NCBI GenBank assembly: GCA_023433945.1
Contig: JAEYTP010000091.1
Location: 62,001-126,000 of the forward strand
DNA: 64,000 bases
Source: Bacillota bacterium
GTDB lineage: Bacteria; Bacillota; Clostridia; Acetivibrionales; DSM-1351
Direction: 5' to 3'
The notes under the pieces are model-generated. The model was not told the origin of the DNA. It searched no databases and saw only the letters and a list, made by a program, of their open reading frames with translations. Below, piece by piece: positions 1 through 8,259 of this stretch; positions within the stretch are counted from its first letter, which is position 1; every line of letters starts with the position of its first letter. The position numbers were made by a program, and so were the translations under genes.

Positions 1-2
1 CT

Positions 3-536
3 GGCTACTGTTGGGATTGGATTACTGAGGGTAAAGATGACAGCAGTATATATGACATATGTATTGAAAAATATAATTTTAATATGAGTTGGAATTTAAG
101 TAATTCAACTTGGGCTATAGATAAGGATTCCGTTAATCAGGTGGGGTGTATACATACTTCACAAGGTTTGGAATTTGATTATATTGGGGTGATTATAGGA
201 AATGATATGCAATATGATGGAGGAAGGGTTGTTACTGATTTTACTAAAAGAGCAAAAACTGATAAGTCTCTAAACGGTATAAAAAAGATGTATAAGGAAG
301 ATAAGGATGAGGCTTTGAAAACTGCAGATCAAATAATCAAAAATACATATAGAACTTTAATGACAAGAGGACAAAAAGGTTGTTATATATATTGTGTTGA
401 TGAAAAGCTTAGGGATTACTTTAAAGATAGGCTGAATAGATTTTATAAACCTATTGAGTATTCATCTGAAGCAAATTATTCATCTGGGACACACTGTAGA
501 GATAGGGCTGCAGAAGATCAAACAGAATATGAGTAA
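3..536 (+). CDS. DUF2075-type DNA/RNA helicase-like protein, C-terminal part
   Basis: The reading frame is open to the left edge of the window, so the start is missing. The visible 177 residues begin with GYCWDW and contain GCIHTSQGLEFDYIGV and NTYRTLMTRGQKGCYIY. These resemble the late helicase motifs (V and VI regions) of DUF2075 proteins. That family is a P-loop helicase group often found in restriction and defence neighbourhoods; its biochemical role is poorly known. The first in-frame ATG (84) lies inside the conserved domain and is not a real start. A short inverted repeat overlaps the stop codon. Family assignment is fairly secure; function is not. Confidence 0.75.
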   Translation, partial: GYCWDWITEGKDDSSIYDICIEKYNFNMSWNLSNSTWAIDKDSVNQVGCIHTSQGLEFDYIGVIIGNDMQYDGGRVVTDFTKRAKTDKSLNGIKKMYKEDKDEALKTADQIIKNTYRTLMTRGQKGCYIYCVDEKLRDYFKDRLNRFYKPIEYSSEANYSSGTHCRDRAAEDQTEYE

Positions 537-558
537 GCCAGAAGACCAGGCTTATTAA
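534..558 (+). terminator. weak stem-loop after the DUF2075 gene
   Basis: TAAGCC pairs with GGCTTA around a nine-base loop, and the left arm overlaps the stop codon. A TTAATTAAT stretch follows instead of a clean T-run, so this is a weak terminator candidate. Confidence 0.35.
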
Positions 559-672
559 TTAATAAACAGAGCAAAAGCGTTGACATATCCAGCCAGTACG
601 GATATATTTGCACAATAATAAATCATTTGTTATTTTCGCCTGTATTTGATGATCTTGGCAATCTAGAGTGTA

Positions 673-1434
673 TTATTTTCTCTTATAATCTGAAGGCCAT
701 ACACCTGTCTCTTTTTTGAACAGTCTGCTGAAGTATAGAGGGTCTGAGTAGCCTACCTGGATGGCAATTTCTTTACATAAAATGCCAGACTGAGATTCAA
801 GCAACTTCTTAGCTTTTTCAATTCTAAGATTTGTAAGGTATTCGGTCGGAGATATGCCTTTGGAATCCTTAAAAAGCTTACTTAGATACGAAGGGACAAG
901 ACCGAACCGGTCAGACAAAACGGTATTTGTAATAGGCTCGGATATGTTTTCTTTAAGGTATTTTTCTATCTGTAAAACAATCGCTGGTGCTTTTGATTTC
1001 TCATCTTCTTTTAAATTCTCTATTAATGCAGCTTCGCGTGAAGAATTATGTAACTTTTTACTTTCCATCATTTCTGATATTTTCGATAGAATACGATTAA
1101 TCTCGGGCTTGGATACGGGCTTCAGGATATAATCAAAAGCGCCGTATTGTAATGATTTACGGGCATAATCAAATTCCTGGTATCCACTCAATACAACAAT
1201 TATTATATCAGGGTGCTTTTCTGAAAGGTATGACATCAAGTTGAGTCCATCCATAACCGGCATTCTGATATCAGTAAAAACTACATCCGGCAGGTCCTCG
1301 TTCAATAAATCAATTGCTACCTGTCCATTGAATGCTGTTGAGATAACCTTAAATTCTGAATTTTGAGTTTCAATAATGTTGGCAAGGCTTCTTTGCAATG
1401 GGGGTTCGTCTTCTACAATCATAACCTTATACAT
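673..1434 (-). CDS. YesN-type AraC-family response regulator
   Basis: This 253-residue protein has an N-terminal receiver domain with acidic residues E8/D9, phosphoacceptor D55 in TDIRMPVMDG and a switch lysine in ILKPVSKP. A C-terminal AraC-type double helix-turn-helix follows from about residue 150, ending in SDPLYFSRLFKKETGVWPSDYKR. It is the expected cognate regulator of the sensor kinase encoded just upstream, whose stop overlaps this start by 8 bases. Such pairs usually control a nearby sugar ABC transporter, here the divergent importer at 3530-6740. Signal and sugar cannot be read from the sequence. Confidence 0.92.
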   Translation of the reverse strand: MYKVMIVEDEPPLQRSLANIIETQNSEFKVISTAFNGQVAIDLLNEDLPDVVFTDIRMPVMDGLNLMSYLSEKHPDIIIVVLSGYQEFDYARKSLQYGAFDYILKPVSKPEINRILSKISEMMESKKLHNSSREAALIENLKEDEKSKAPAIVLQIEKYLKENISEPITNTVLSDRFGLVPSYLSKLFKDSKGISPTEYLTNLRIEKAKKLLESQSGILCKEIAIQVGYSDPLYFSRLFKKETGVWPSDYKRK

Positions 1435-3208
1435 TTATAGTTCCTCCAATGGTTATTTTTGTTCCTTGAGGTAAATTATTATCTGTACGGAATATAAAGC
1501 TGTCCGTATATACAAGCTTTAGTCTTATTATTGTATTGACAAGGCCAAGACCGCCGAGTTTCATATCATGGATATTTTCTGAAGGATTTTTCGTAAAATT
1601 CTCTGCTTTGTTCATTATCCTTTCAAGAATATGTTCTTCAATACCTATACCATTATCAACAACATCAATATACCAGTTTGAAGCAATAGTGTAAATATTT
1701 ATTTCTATATTCCATGGAGGTAGAATGTCCGAAAAGCCATGTTGAAAACAATTCTCCAAAATAGGCTGTAATATAAGCTTGGGTACCTTGACAGAGAGTG
1801 TTTCTTCGCTAAATTTTATTTTATACTCAAAATAATTTTCATATCTTACTTTCATAAGTTCAAGGTAGTTTCTTGCATGCTCAAGTTCATCATAAATAGT
1901 AATGTTAGAATCACTAAAATTCGAGGTATACCGAAGCATTGATGAAAGCTTCTTGCATATTTCGGGGACACGTTCACTACCGGTTTCCTGCCCGGCGGCA
2001 CTGATTATAGAGAGTATGTTATAGAGAAAATGAGGGTTTACTTGGGATTGGAGCGCAAGCTGGTGGGCTTTTACTTCTTGGGTAATTGAAGTTTTAAGCC
2101 TGGAAAACATTTTATTGAAGGAGTCATTTAATTGATATATCTCGTTGCTGTTACTGCTATTGCTTATATCGACTGACAGATTGTTCAAACTGACCGCTCG
2201 GATAGACTGGTTTAATTGCCTTAAAGGTTTTACCAATTGGTTTGATATTGTAAATATTGCAGCCAGCGATATCAGGATTAGGCTTATTCCAACAAGAATC
2301 ATGGTTATTCCTGTAACTCTTGATGCTGCATAGATACTATTCTCAGATTGCTTGAAAACCAGGTTCCAACCGGAATAGGGAAGCTTACAATACGATAAAA
2401 GAGAATTGTCTTTATTGTAGACTATTACCTTTTCGTTTGCATGGCTTTGTTCCAAAATTTCCTTGTAGAATCCTGTTTTGCTGGCTTCTATATTATATGG
2501 AAATACAGGCTCTCCTGTTTCTGAGAAAAGAAATGCCTCGATATCACTTAAATTGCTCCATACATTCTCAAATTTACTTGCAGGCTGTTGTGTTTCTACA
2601 AAACCATATACAACATCTGTAAATGGATCCTTTACCAGACGAAGGATGGATACGAGCATTTGCTCATTGCTGTCAGACCAAAAATCAGAATGAGGAGGCA
2701 TAATGATTCTATGCTTAGAATTGGACAATAAAGTAGTATGGTAATTGGATATATTTATTTTGGAAAGGTAATCCTTACTGACAGCTGCTGAATCGGGAAG
2801 AATTCCATAGTTAAAAAAATCACCGCTGAAACTGAAAAGACTTATTCTTGCTACGGAGACATTGGGACCATTTATTGATAAAAGTGTATCTTTCAAACTT
2901 TTAGAGCTTTCAAAGTCGGTTTCAAAGTAGTTTTGGTATTCTGTATCCGTATGATTAATTTTTGCAAAAGCTTGGATAATGGTGGGGTTTTGCATAATCT
3001 GTATTGTGACTCTATCCATGTTTTCCAGTATACCGTCTATTTGCTCTGACGTTTTTAGTGTCAGTTGCTTAAGGTTTTCAACTGCACGGTCCCTGGATGT
3101 ATTTGCAATATAAATATATAAGAAGACAAGTGATAGTGAGATTATCAATGTAATCAGTAGTGAATAGTAAATAAACAGTTTTGTTTGGAATTTAATCTTG
3201 TAAGACAT
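1427..3208 (-). CDS. YesM-type sensor histidine kinase
   Basis: A membrane sensor kinase with one transmembrane helix near residues 10-30, an extracellular sensing region of roughly 270 residues, a second helix (ITMILVGISLILISLAAIF), a HAMP linker, and a His-kinase domain with QVNPHFLYN (phosphoacceptor His near residue 393) and a HATPase domain (ENCFQHGF, DNGIGI, GGLGLVNT). I chose the ATG at 3208 over the one at 3220, because a GGGATGG sequence sits upstream of it; the difference is four residues. It forms an operon with the YesN-type regulator and is divergent from the sugar importer, so it probably senses an extracellular carbohydrate and drives importer transcription. Confidence 0.9.
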   Translation of the reverse strand: MSYKIKFQTKLFIYYSLLITLIISLSLVFLYIYIANTSRDRAVENLKQLTLKTSEQIDGILENMDRVTIQIMQNPTIIQAFAKINHTDTEYQNYFETDFESSKSLKDTLLSINGPNVSVARISLFSFSGDFFNYGILPDSAAVSKDYLSKINISNYHTTLLSNSKHRIIMPPHSDFWSDSNEQMLVSILRLVKDPFTDVVYGFVETQQPASKFENVWSNLSDIEAFLFSETGEPVFPYNIEASKTGFYKEILEQSHANEKVIVYNKDNSLLSYCKLPYSGWNLVFKQSENSIYAASRVTGITMILVGISLILISLAAIFTISNQLVKPLRQLNQSIRAVSLNNLSVDISNSSNSNEIYQLNDSFNKMFSRLKTSITQEVKAHQLALQSQVNPHFLYNILSIISAAGQETGSERVPEICKKLSSMLRYTSNFSDSNITIYDELEHARNYLELMKVRYENYFEYKIKFSEETLSVKVPKLILQPILENCFQHGFSDILPPWNIEINIYTIASNWYIDVVDNGIGIEEHILERIMNKAENFTKNPSENIHDMKLGGLGLVNTIIRLKLVYTDSFIFRTDNNLPQGTKITIGGTINV

Positions 3209-3529
3209 TATTATCACCATCCCGAAATGATTATAACATATAAATAAAATTTCGTTGATAGACTTTTACAAAAGTCCATTATGATTTTAGTTTTGTCCAT
3301 TTATCTATTTATCGCCACAAGTATAATAAGTATAGAGGCGCCTAAAATTTAAAATTTTTCCTGTTAGTAAGAAATATGGACTTTGAAAAAATAGAACCCC
3401 TCGCGCAATATATAAAAGTGTGCCAGACATCACAAATAAAGGCGCAAATCAATATACGGAGGGTATCTAAAGTGAATTGGTTAAGCGATAAAATACAGTA
3501 AATGAAAGAATTATTAGGAGGATTTCTTT
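3209..3529. promoter_or_regulatory. divergent control region between sensor kinase and sugar importer
   Basis: The intergenic region holds a near-perfect inverted repeat, GACTTTT-AC-AAAAGTC (3262-3277), and related half-sites TTTTGTCCA near 3292 and TGGACTTTG near 3378. These could be binding sites for the AraC-family regulator, but this is an inference from repetition and position. A strong AGGAGG box precedes the binding-protein start at 3530. Confidence 0.4.
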
Positions 3530-4909
3530 ATGAAAAAGAATTATGTCCAAAAAGCACTTATATGGGTAATAGTATTCACGCTTGTTTTAGGTCTTACTGC
3601 TTGTGGAAAATCCGGCGAATCAGTTACAACAGCATCATCAGTCGAAAGCAGTGCCTCAACCGTTGCTGCAACTCAGGAGTCAGTCAAAGAGGTAGAAAAG
3701 ACTCCGGCTACAATATCCTTTATGATTCTCCAATCTTGGCTTAAGGATCCTATGAAGGATATATTCGAGCAGATTAAGAACGTTGAAAAAATCACAGTAG
3801 ATTTGCAGGTAATTCCTGATTCACAGTTCAGCCAGTTGATAAAGACAAAGGTTGCCTCCGGTGAAGCTCCGGATCTTGTTTCACAGAATTCTCAGCAGCT
3901 TCTTGTATTAGGAGCAGAGAATTTCGCGGATCTGAGCTCCGAACCTTGGGTAGACCGTTTGAGCATGCCAAATACTATAAAGAATGATGACGGCAAAATA
4001 CAGATGTTTCCTCTGAAAGGTTATTCATACTTTGGTGGTGTATGGTATAACAAAAAAATATTCAGTGATCTAGGAATAACACCAAATCCGGCTACATATG
4101 ATGAATTTCTTGCTATTGCCGATAAAATAAAGAACAGCGGCAAGGATATAACTCCTATTTACATGTCTGACAAGGATTCATGGACAAGTCAGATATTCTG
4201 TGCGGGTGCATTCTCAATAGCACTGAATCCGAATGAGAAGGATATTACCTCGAAAATATATAAGAATGAGCTCAAGCTTACTGATGTACCTGAATTGAAG
4301 AAAGCAGTGCAGGATTACTTGGACCTGTATAGTAAAGGCTATACAAACAAGAATCATTTGAGTGCAACCTGGGATATGGCAAAAGAAGCCCTTGCAAATG
4401 GTAATGCTGCTATGGTTATTAACGGAGACTGGATTGTCAATGATATCAAAGCAAACTGGCCGGATAAACTTCAAGATATAGGTCACTTTGCTCTTCCATA
4501 TAATGACAAGGAAATTGTCAATATCGGAAAGGATATTCAATCTTTATTTGTGGCAGCCAACTCTAAAAATCTCGAAGCAGTTAAGAGATTCTTGAATGCT
4601 TATAGCCAGCCTGAATATCAAAATAAATATTATACAACAAATCCAGCTCCTGTTGCCGCATTTAAAGATTGTGACGGTGGACAGGTGGAGGAGGTTATTA
4701 AACAGTCTGTAGAAAAGTATGTGACTACTGGCAAGTCAGTTTATGAATTCCCAGATTTAATGCCTGAGGCTTACAGTGCTTATACTGATAGCTTTATGTT
4801 GAACCTCGGTGCAGGATCAGTCGGCAAGAAGAGTGCGGATGATATTCTCATAGAATACCAACAAAAATATGAAGAAATCATGAAAGTTAAAAAAATGCCG
4901 GGTTGGTAA
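3530..4909 (+). CDS. sugar ABC transporter substrate-binding lipoprotein
   Basis: This 459-residue protein begins with a lipoprotein signal peptide whose lipobox LTAC places the lipidated cysteine at residue 25. A Ser/Thr-rich linker and a family-1 type solute-binding fold follow (VWYNKKIFSDLGITPNPATYDEFL; AMVINGDWIVNDI). The family captures oligosaccharides or sugars outside the membrane and delivers them to the two permeases encoded next. The start is preceded by a strong AGGAGG box. No ATPase gene is present, which is normal because such importers often share an MsmK-type ATPase encoded elsewhere. The substrate is unknown. Confidence 0.92.
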   Translation: MKKNYVQKALIWVIVFTLVLGLTACGKSGESVTTASSVESSASTVAATQESVKEVEKTPATISFMILQSWLKDPMKDIFEQIKNVEKITVDLQVIPDSQFSQLIKTKVASGEAPDLVSQNSQQLLVLGAENFADLSSEPWVDRLSMPNTIKNDDGKIQMFPLKGYSYFGGVWYNKKIFSDLGITPNPATYDEFLAIADKIKNSGKDITPIYMSDKDSWTSQIFCAGAFSIALNPNEKDITSKIYKNELKLTDVPELKKAVQDYLDLYSKGYTNKNHLSATWDMAKEALANGNAAMVINGDWIVNDIKANWPDKLQDIGHFALPYNDKEIVNIGKDIQSLFVAANSKNLEAVKRFLNAYSQPEYQNKYYTTNPAPVAAFKDCDGGQVEEVIKQSVEKYVTTGKSVYEFPDLMPEAYSAYTDSFMLNLGAGSVGKKSADDILIEYQQKYEEIMKVKKMPGW

Positions 4910-4937
4910 GAGAGATAAAAATATTGATTTGAGGATA

Positions 4938-4965
4938 GGGAGTCAGTGTAGTAATACTGACTCCC
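4938..4965 (+). other. intercistronic stem-loop after the binding-protein gene
   Basis: GGGAGTCAGT pairs perfectly with ACTGACTCCC over an eight-base loop and there is no T-run. Hairpins at this place commonly protect the upstream mRNA or partly stop transcription, so that binding protein is made in excess over the permeases. Confidence 0.7.
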
Positions 4966-5040
4966 GAATACTTTAGTTGCGGCTGTAAGTCGCGGAATGT
5001 TTAATCCCACATGAATTTAATATCTAGGAGTGTTGCATAC

Positions 5041-5919
5041 ATGAAGACAAAAGGCACGAACATATACCCATATTGGTTATCATTTCCTGCATTAGGTGTT
5101 TATTCTGTATTCTATGTTTTACCGCTGGTTGCCGCCCTTGCATTAAGTATTACTGATTGGAATGCCATGAGGTTTTGGGAGCCGGAATTTGTTGGAATAG
5201 ATAATTTTTTGAATTTTTTTACTGATAAAAACTTTTTTGTAGCTTTAAAAAACACTTTTCTTATAGCAGGGGTTACCACAATAATGAAAACACTCATAGG
5301 CTTTCTGTTAGCCCTGGCACTTATCAAGCCATTAAAAACCAGAAATCTTATGAGAACAGTATATTTCATGCCTGCTGTTTATAGTTCAGTGCTTATTGGA
5401 TTGATATTCACTTCTATTTTCAGGATGGATGGGCTTTTTACAGATATGGTACATCTCATGGGTTTGAATGGGGTTGACGTTGATTGGCTTGGGAACCCGG
5501 ACTATTCCCTATATGTAATCATGTTTACTGAAATATGGCAATGGAGTGGTTATTCCATGATTATATTTATTGCAGGGCTTCAATCAATTCCCAAAGAATA
5601 CTATGAGGCATCTGAAATTGATGGAGCTTCCAGCTTTCAACAGATGTGGAATATCACAATCCCAATGCTTACTGCAGCGTTTAACTTATGTATAACAATT
5701 GCACTCATTGGCGGGTTGAAAATTTTTGCTACCGTATTTGTACTGACAAATGGCGGACCTGGTTTCGAGACCGACGTATTGGCGAGATACACATATATGA
5801 CATTTGGACAAGGCTTATATGGCAAAGCTTCGGCTATTTCACTGGCTCAATCGATAATCATTATTATATTTTCTCTTACACTCAACAGTTGGATGAAAAG
5901 AAAGGAGGTGGAACTGTGA
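5041..5919 (+). CDS. sugar ABC transporter permease (first subunit)
   Basis: A 292-residue polytopic protein of the MalF/UgpA type with about six membrane segments and the EAA loop EASEIDGASSFQQMWNITIP that docks the ATPase. I chose the ATG at 5041 because TAGGAG lies about ten bases before it; an upstream in-frame ATG at 5011 lacks a good site. It sits between the binding protein and the second permease, with which it overlaps by one base, so the three form one importer. Confidence 0.92.
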   Translation: MKTKGTNIYPYWLSFPALGVYSVFYVLPLVAALALSITDWNAMRFWEPEFVGIDNFLNFFTDKNFFVALKNTFLIAGVTTIMKTLIGFLLALALIKPLKTRNLMRTVYFMPAVYSSVLIGLIFTSIFRMDGLFTDMVHLMGLNGVDVDWLGNPDYSLYVIMFTEIWQWSGYSMIIFIAGLQSIPKEYYEASEIDGASSFQQMWNITIPMLTAAFNLCITIALIGGLKIFATVFVLTNGGPGFETDVLARYTYMTFGQGLYGKASAISLAQSIIIIIFSLTLNSWMKRKEVEL

Positions 5920-6740
5920 TGAAATGGAGAAAAAAAGTATCCAGGTATATCCTTGAAATATTCATAATACTTTTAAGTGTAATCATCGTCGCACCCTTGC
6001 TGATCATGGTATTCGGATCATTCAAAGACTCTACTGAGGCAGCCAAGGCAGCCTTAACGCTTCCTGTGGAATGGAAGTTTGACAACTATTTATTTGTCAT
6101 CAAGGAAGGTGGCATGGGAAGGGCTTTTATCAATAGTGTACTTATAACTTTTTTTTCAGTTTTCTTCACAGTGATACTTTCATCTTCTTGTGGATACATA
6201 CTTTCACGCAGAAAGACTAGGACGTCCAGAGGCATATATTATTATATATTCATAGGTATGGTTGCTCCTTATCAGATTGTCACCACCTTCATTCTGTTCA
6301 GGATATTGGGGATTTCCGGATATGCTTCAGTTATAACGCTATATGTCGCAATAAATTTGCCGTTCAGTGTGATTCTTTACGAAGGTTTTGTAAAATCCAT
6401 ACCGTCTGATATAGATGAGTCCGCTGTAATCGATGGCTGCGGGCCTTTTAGGGCATTCACTCAAATAATTTTTCCGCTACTGAAGCCTGTTACAGTTACT
6501 AATATAATAACTGTTGCGATGGCTGTATGGAATGAATTTGTGATACCGCTCTTCCTGCTATCTTCCGCAAGGCATTGGACTCTTCCCCTTACGGTCTATA
6601 ATTTCTTCGGTCAATATTCATCGAACTGGAATTATGTTTATGCCAACCTTGTGCTAACTGCCTTACCAATAGTTATCTTATATTTATTCTTGCAGAAGTA
6701 CATTATAGCGGGGATGACTGCTGGAGCGGTAAAGAGCTGA
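5919..6740 (+). CDS. sugar ABC transporter permease (second subunit)
   Basis: A 273-residue MalG/UgpE-type inner-membrane permease with about six membrane helices and the EAA loop DESAVIDGCGPFRAFTQIIFP. Its ATG overlaps the stop of the preceding permease (TGATG), and AAAGGAGGTG supplies the ribosome site, so translation is coupled. It pairs with the 5041 permease to form the channel. The in-frame codons further upstream overlap the other permease and are not used. Confidence 0.92.
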   Translation: MKWRKKVSRYILEIFIILLSVIIVAPLLIMVFGSFKDSTEAAKAALTLPVEWKFDNYLFVIKEGGMGRAFINSVLITFFSVFFTVILSSSCGYILSRRKTRTSRGIYYYIFIGMVAPYQIVTTFILFRILGISGYASVITLYVAINLPFSVILYEGFVKSIPSDIDESAVIDGCGPFRAFTQIIFPLLKPVTVTNIITVAMAVWNEFVIPLFLLSSARHWTLPLTVYNFFGQYSSNWNYVYANLVLTALPIVILYLFLQKYIIAGMTAGAVKS

Positions 6741-6797
6741 GTGCAACATGCTGCGATATAGACGGAGCGTATAAAATATTATATTAAAAATGGAGAT

Positions 6798-7763
6798 ATG
6801 ACTGATATGACAGGTAAAAGAGGAATAGTTCTATTGAATGACGACCTAAATTTACATTGGATAAAATGGATGAAGGAAGCTGGATTGAATGTACTTGCAT
6901 TGCATGACCTTTCAACCAGGGATTTTGACTGTATAGAGAAAACGATTCAAAATATCCAATCTGACAATGGGAAAAAGCTGATTTCCATGGCGATTGAAGA
7001 AGGAATTGATATAGAATATGAAATGCATGCGCTATCCTGGCTGTTGCCCAGAAGCGAATTTGTTAAGCATCCTGAATGGTTTAGGGAGGATGAACATGGA
7101 AATCGTGTACCGCAAAACAACATGTGTATATCAAACAGAGATGCTCTGGATGTAATAAGCGAAAACGCTATCAAGCTTGCACAGCTGTTGCCCCCTACCA
7201 CCAACAACTACTACATGTGGGCAGATGATGCAGAAAATGCGTCTTGCCACTGTGAGCAGTGTAGGAAATTTACTGGTTCTGAACAAAATTTGATCATGAT
7301 GAATGCAATACTCAAGGGCTTGAAAAAAGTAAATAGTAATGCAAAATTGCCTTTCCTGGCTTATGCCGATGTGCTTGAGGTACCAAAGAGAATCGAGCCG
7401 GAGGAGGGTATATTTCTAGAATTTGCTCCCATTAAAAGGCGTTTTGATAAATGCATAAATGATATAGATACACAGGAAAACTTTAAATATAAGACTGTAT
7501 TTGAAGAAATGCTCAGCTTTTTTGATCCGAAACATGCACATGTACTGGAGTATTGGCTGGATGCATCTATGTTTTCAAATTGGCAAAAACCAGCAGTGAA
7601 AATACCTTTCTACAATGAAGTATTTTTGAGGGATGTTGACTATTATTCAAGCAACGGCATCGATTTTATTACTTCCTTTGGCGCATTTATTGATGAAGAG
7701 TATTATAACGCACATGGAATTCCGCCAGTAATGGAGTATGGTAAAGGGTTGGCAGGAATTTGA
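6798..7763 (+). CDS. DUF4838-domain protein, probably carbohydrate-related
   Basis: This 321-residue protein has no signal peptide and matches the DUF4838 type, seen in YYMWADDAENASCHCEQC and FLAYADVLEVP. The domain usually sits in larger proteins linked to glycoside hydrolase-like folds; this one is a short stand-alone version that stops soon after the domain. The start could instead be the ATG at 6807, since GGAG is too close to 6798. It follows the sugar importer in the same orientation with a 57-base gap, so it probably acts inside the cell on the imported glycan. Catalytic activity is not shown by the sequence. Confidence 0.72.
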   Translation: MTDMTGKRGIVLLNDDLNLHWIKWMKEAGLNVLALHDLSTRDFDCIEKTIQNIQSDNGKKLISMAIEEGIDIEYEMHALSWLLPRSEFVKHPEWFREDEHGNRVPQNNMCISNRDALDVISENAIKLAQLLPPTTNNYYMWADDAENASCHCEQCRKFTGSEQNLIMMNAILKGLKKVNSNAKLPFLAYADVLEVPKRIEPEEGIFLEFAPIKRRFDKCINDIDTQENFKYKTVFEEMLSFFDPKHAHVLEYWLDASMFSNWQKPAVKIPFYNEVFLRDVDYYSSNGIDFITSFGAFIDEEYYNAHGIPPVMEYGKGLAGI

Positions 7764-8259
7764 GGGAGTAGGAATATTAGTTGTTAAAACAATGAGCAAC
7801 CTTTAATAGGGTTGATTTGAAAATTAAAGTTATTTAAAGAGTTGTAAGGAGTGATAAAGGCAGTGCACCCCAAGCGTTAGACAAAAAACTAATGATGGGG
7901 GTGCACTTTATTGTATGTTTCAACTTTGAAGATAACAAAGAGCTTGCTGCTATATTTGACCGTGACCTAAACCCTATTTAGTAGTAATACACCGTTTTCT
8001 ATGCATAATACGGCAATGGTTATTACAAAACTTATTGCTACGCATCGTATACTATACTATTGTCCCCCTGAAAATTATGGTATATAATGGGATATAATGT
8101 TATACGTGGATTTAGTGAGAGATATGCCGTTAATATATTCAGATAGAAATCAAAATGCAAACAGAATCCCTAAATAGCATGAAAACTTATGTGATATTAT
8201 CCATAGACTTTGCTTTTTACATCTAAAAGTTAAAGATTTTAATAATTGCGGAGAGATAT
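7764..8259. other. intergenic region with an IS-end-like inverted repeat
   Basis: No convincing gene is present. The only structured element is the inverted repeat at 7862-7907. The region marks the junction between the sugar locus and the defence island. Confidence 0.5.
7862..7907. repeat. inverted repeat resembling a solo IS end
   Basis: AGTGCACCCC (7862-7871) pairs perfectly with GGGGTGCACT (7898-7907), and the inner GCGTTAG/CTAATG bases extend the stem around an A-rich loop. The layout recalls ends of IS3-like elements in Clostridia, but no transposase is attached. It could also act as a terminator after the DUF4838 gene, though no T-run follows. Confidence 0.45.
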
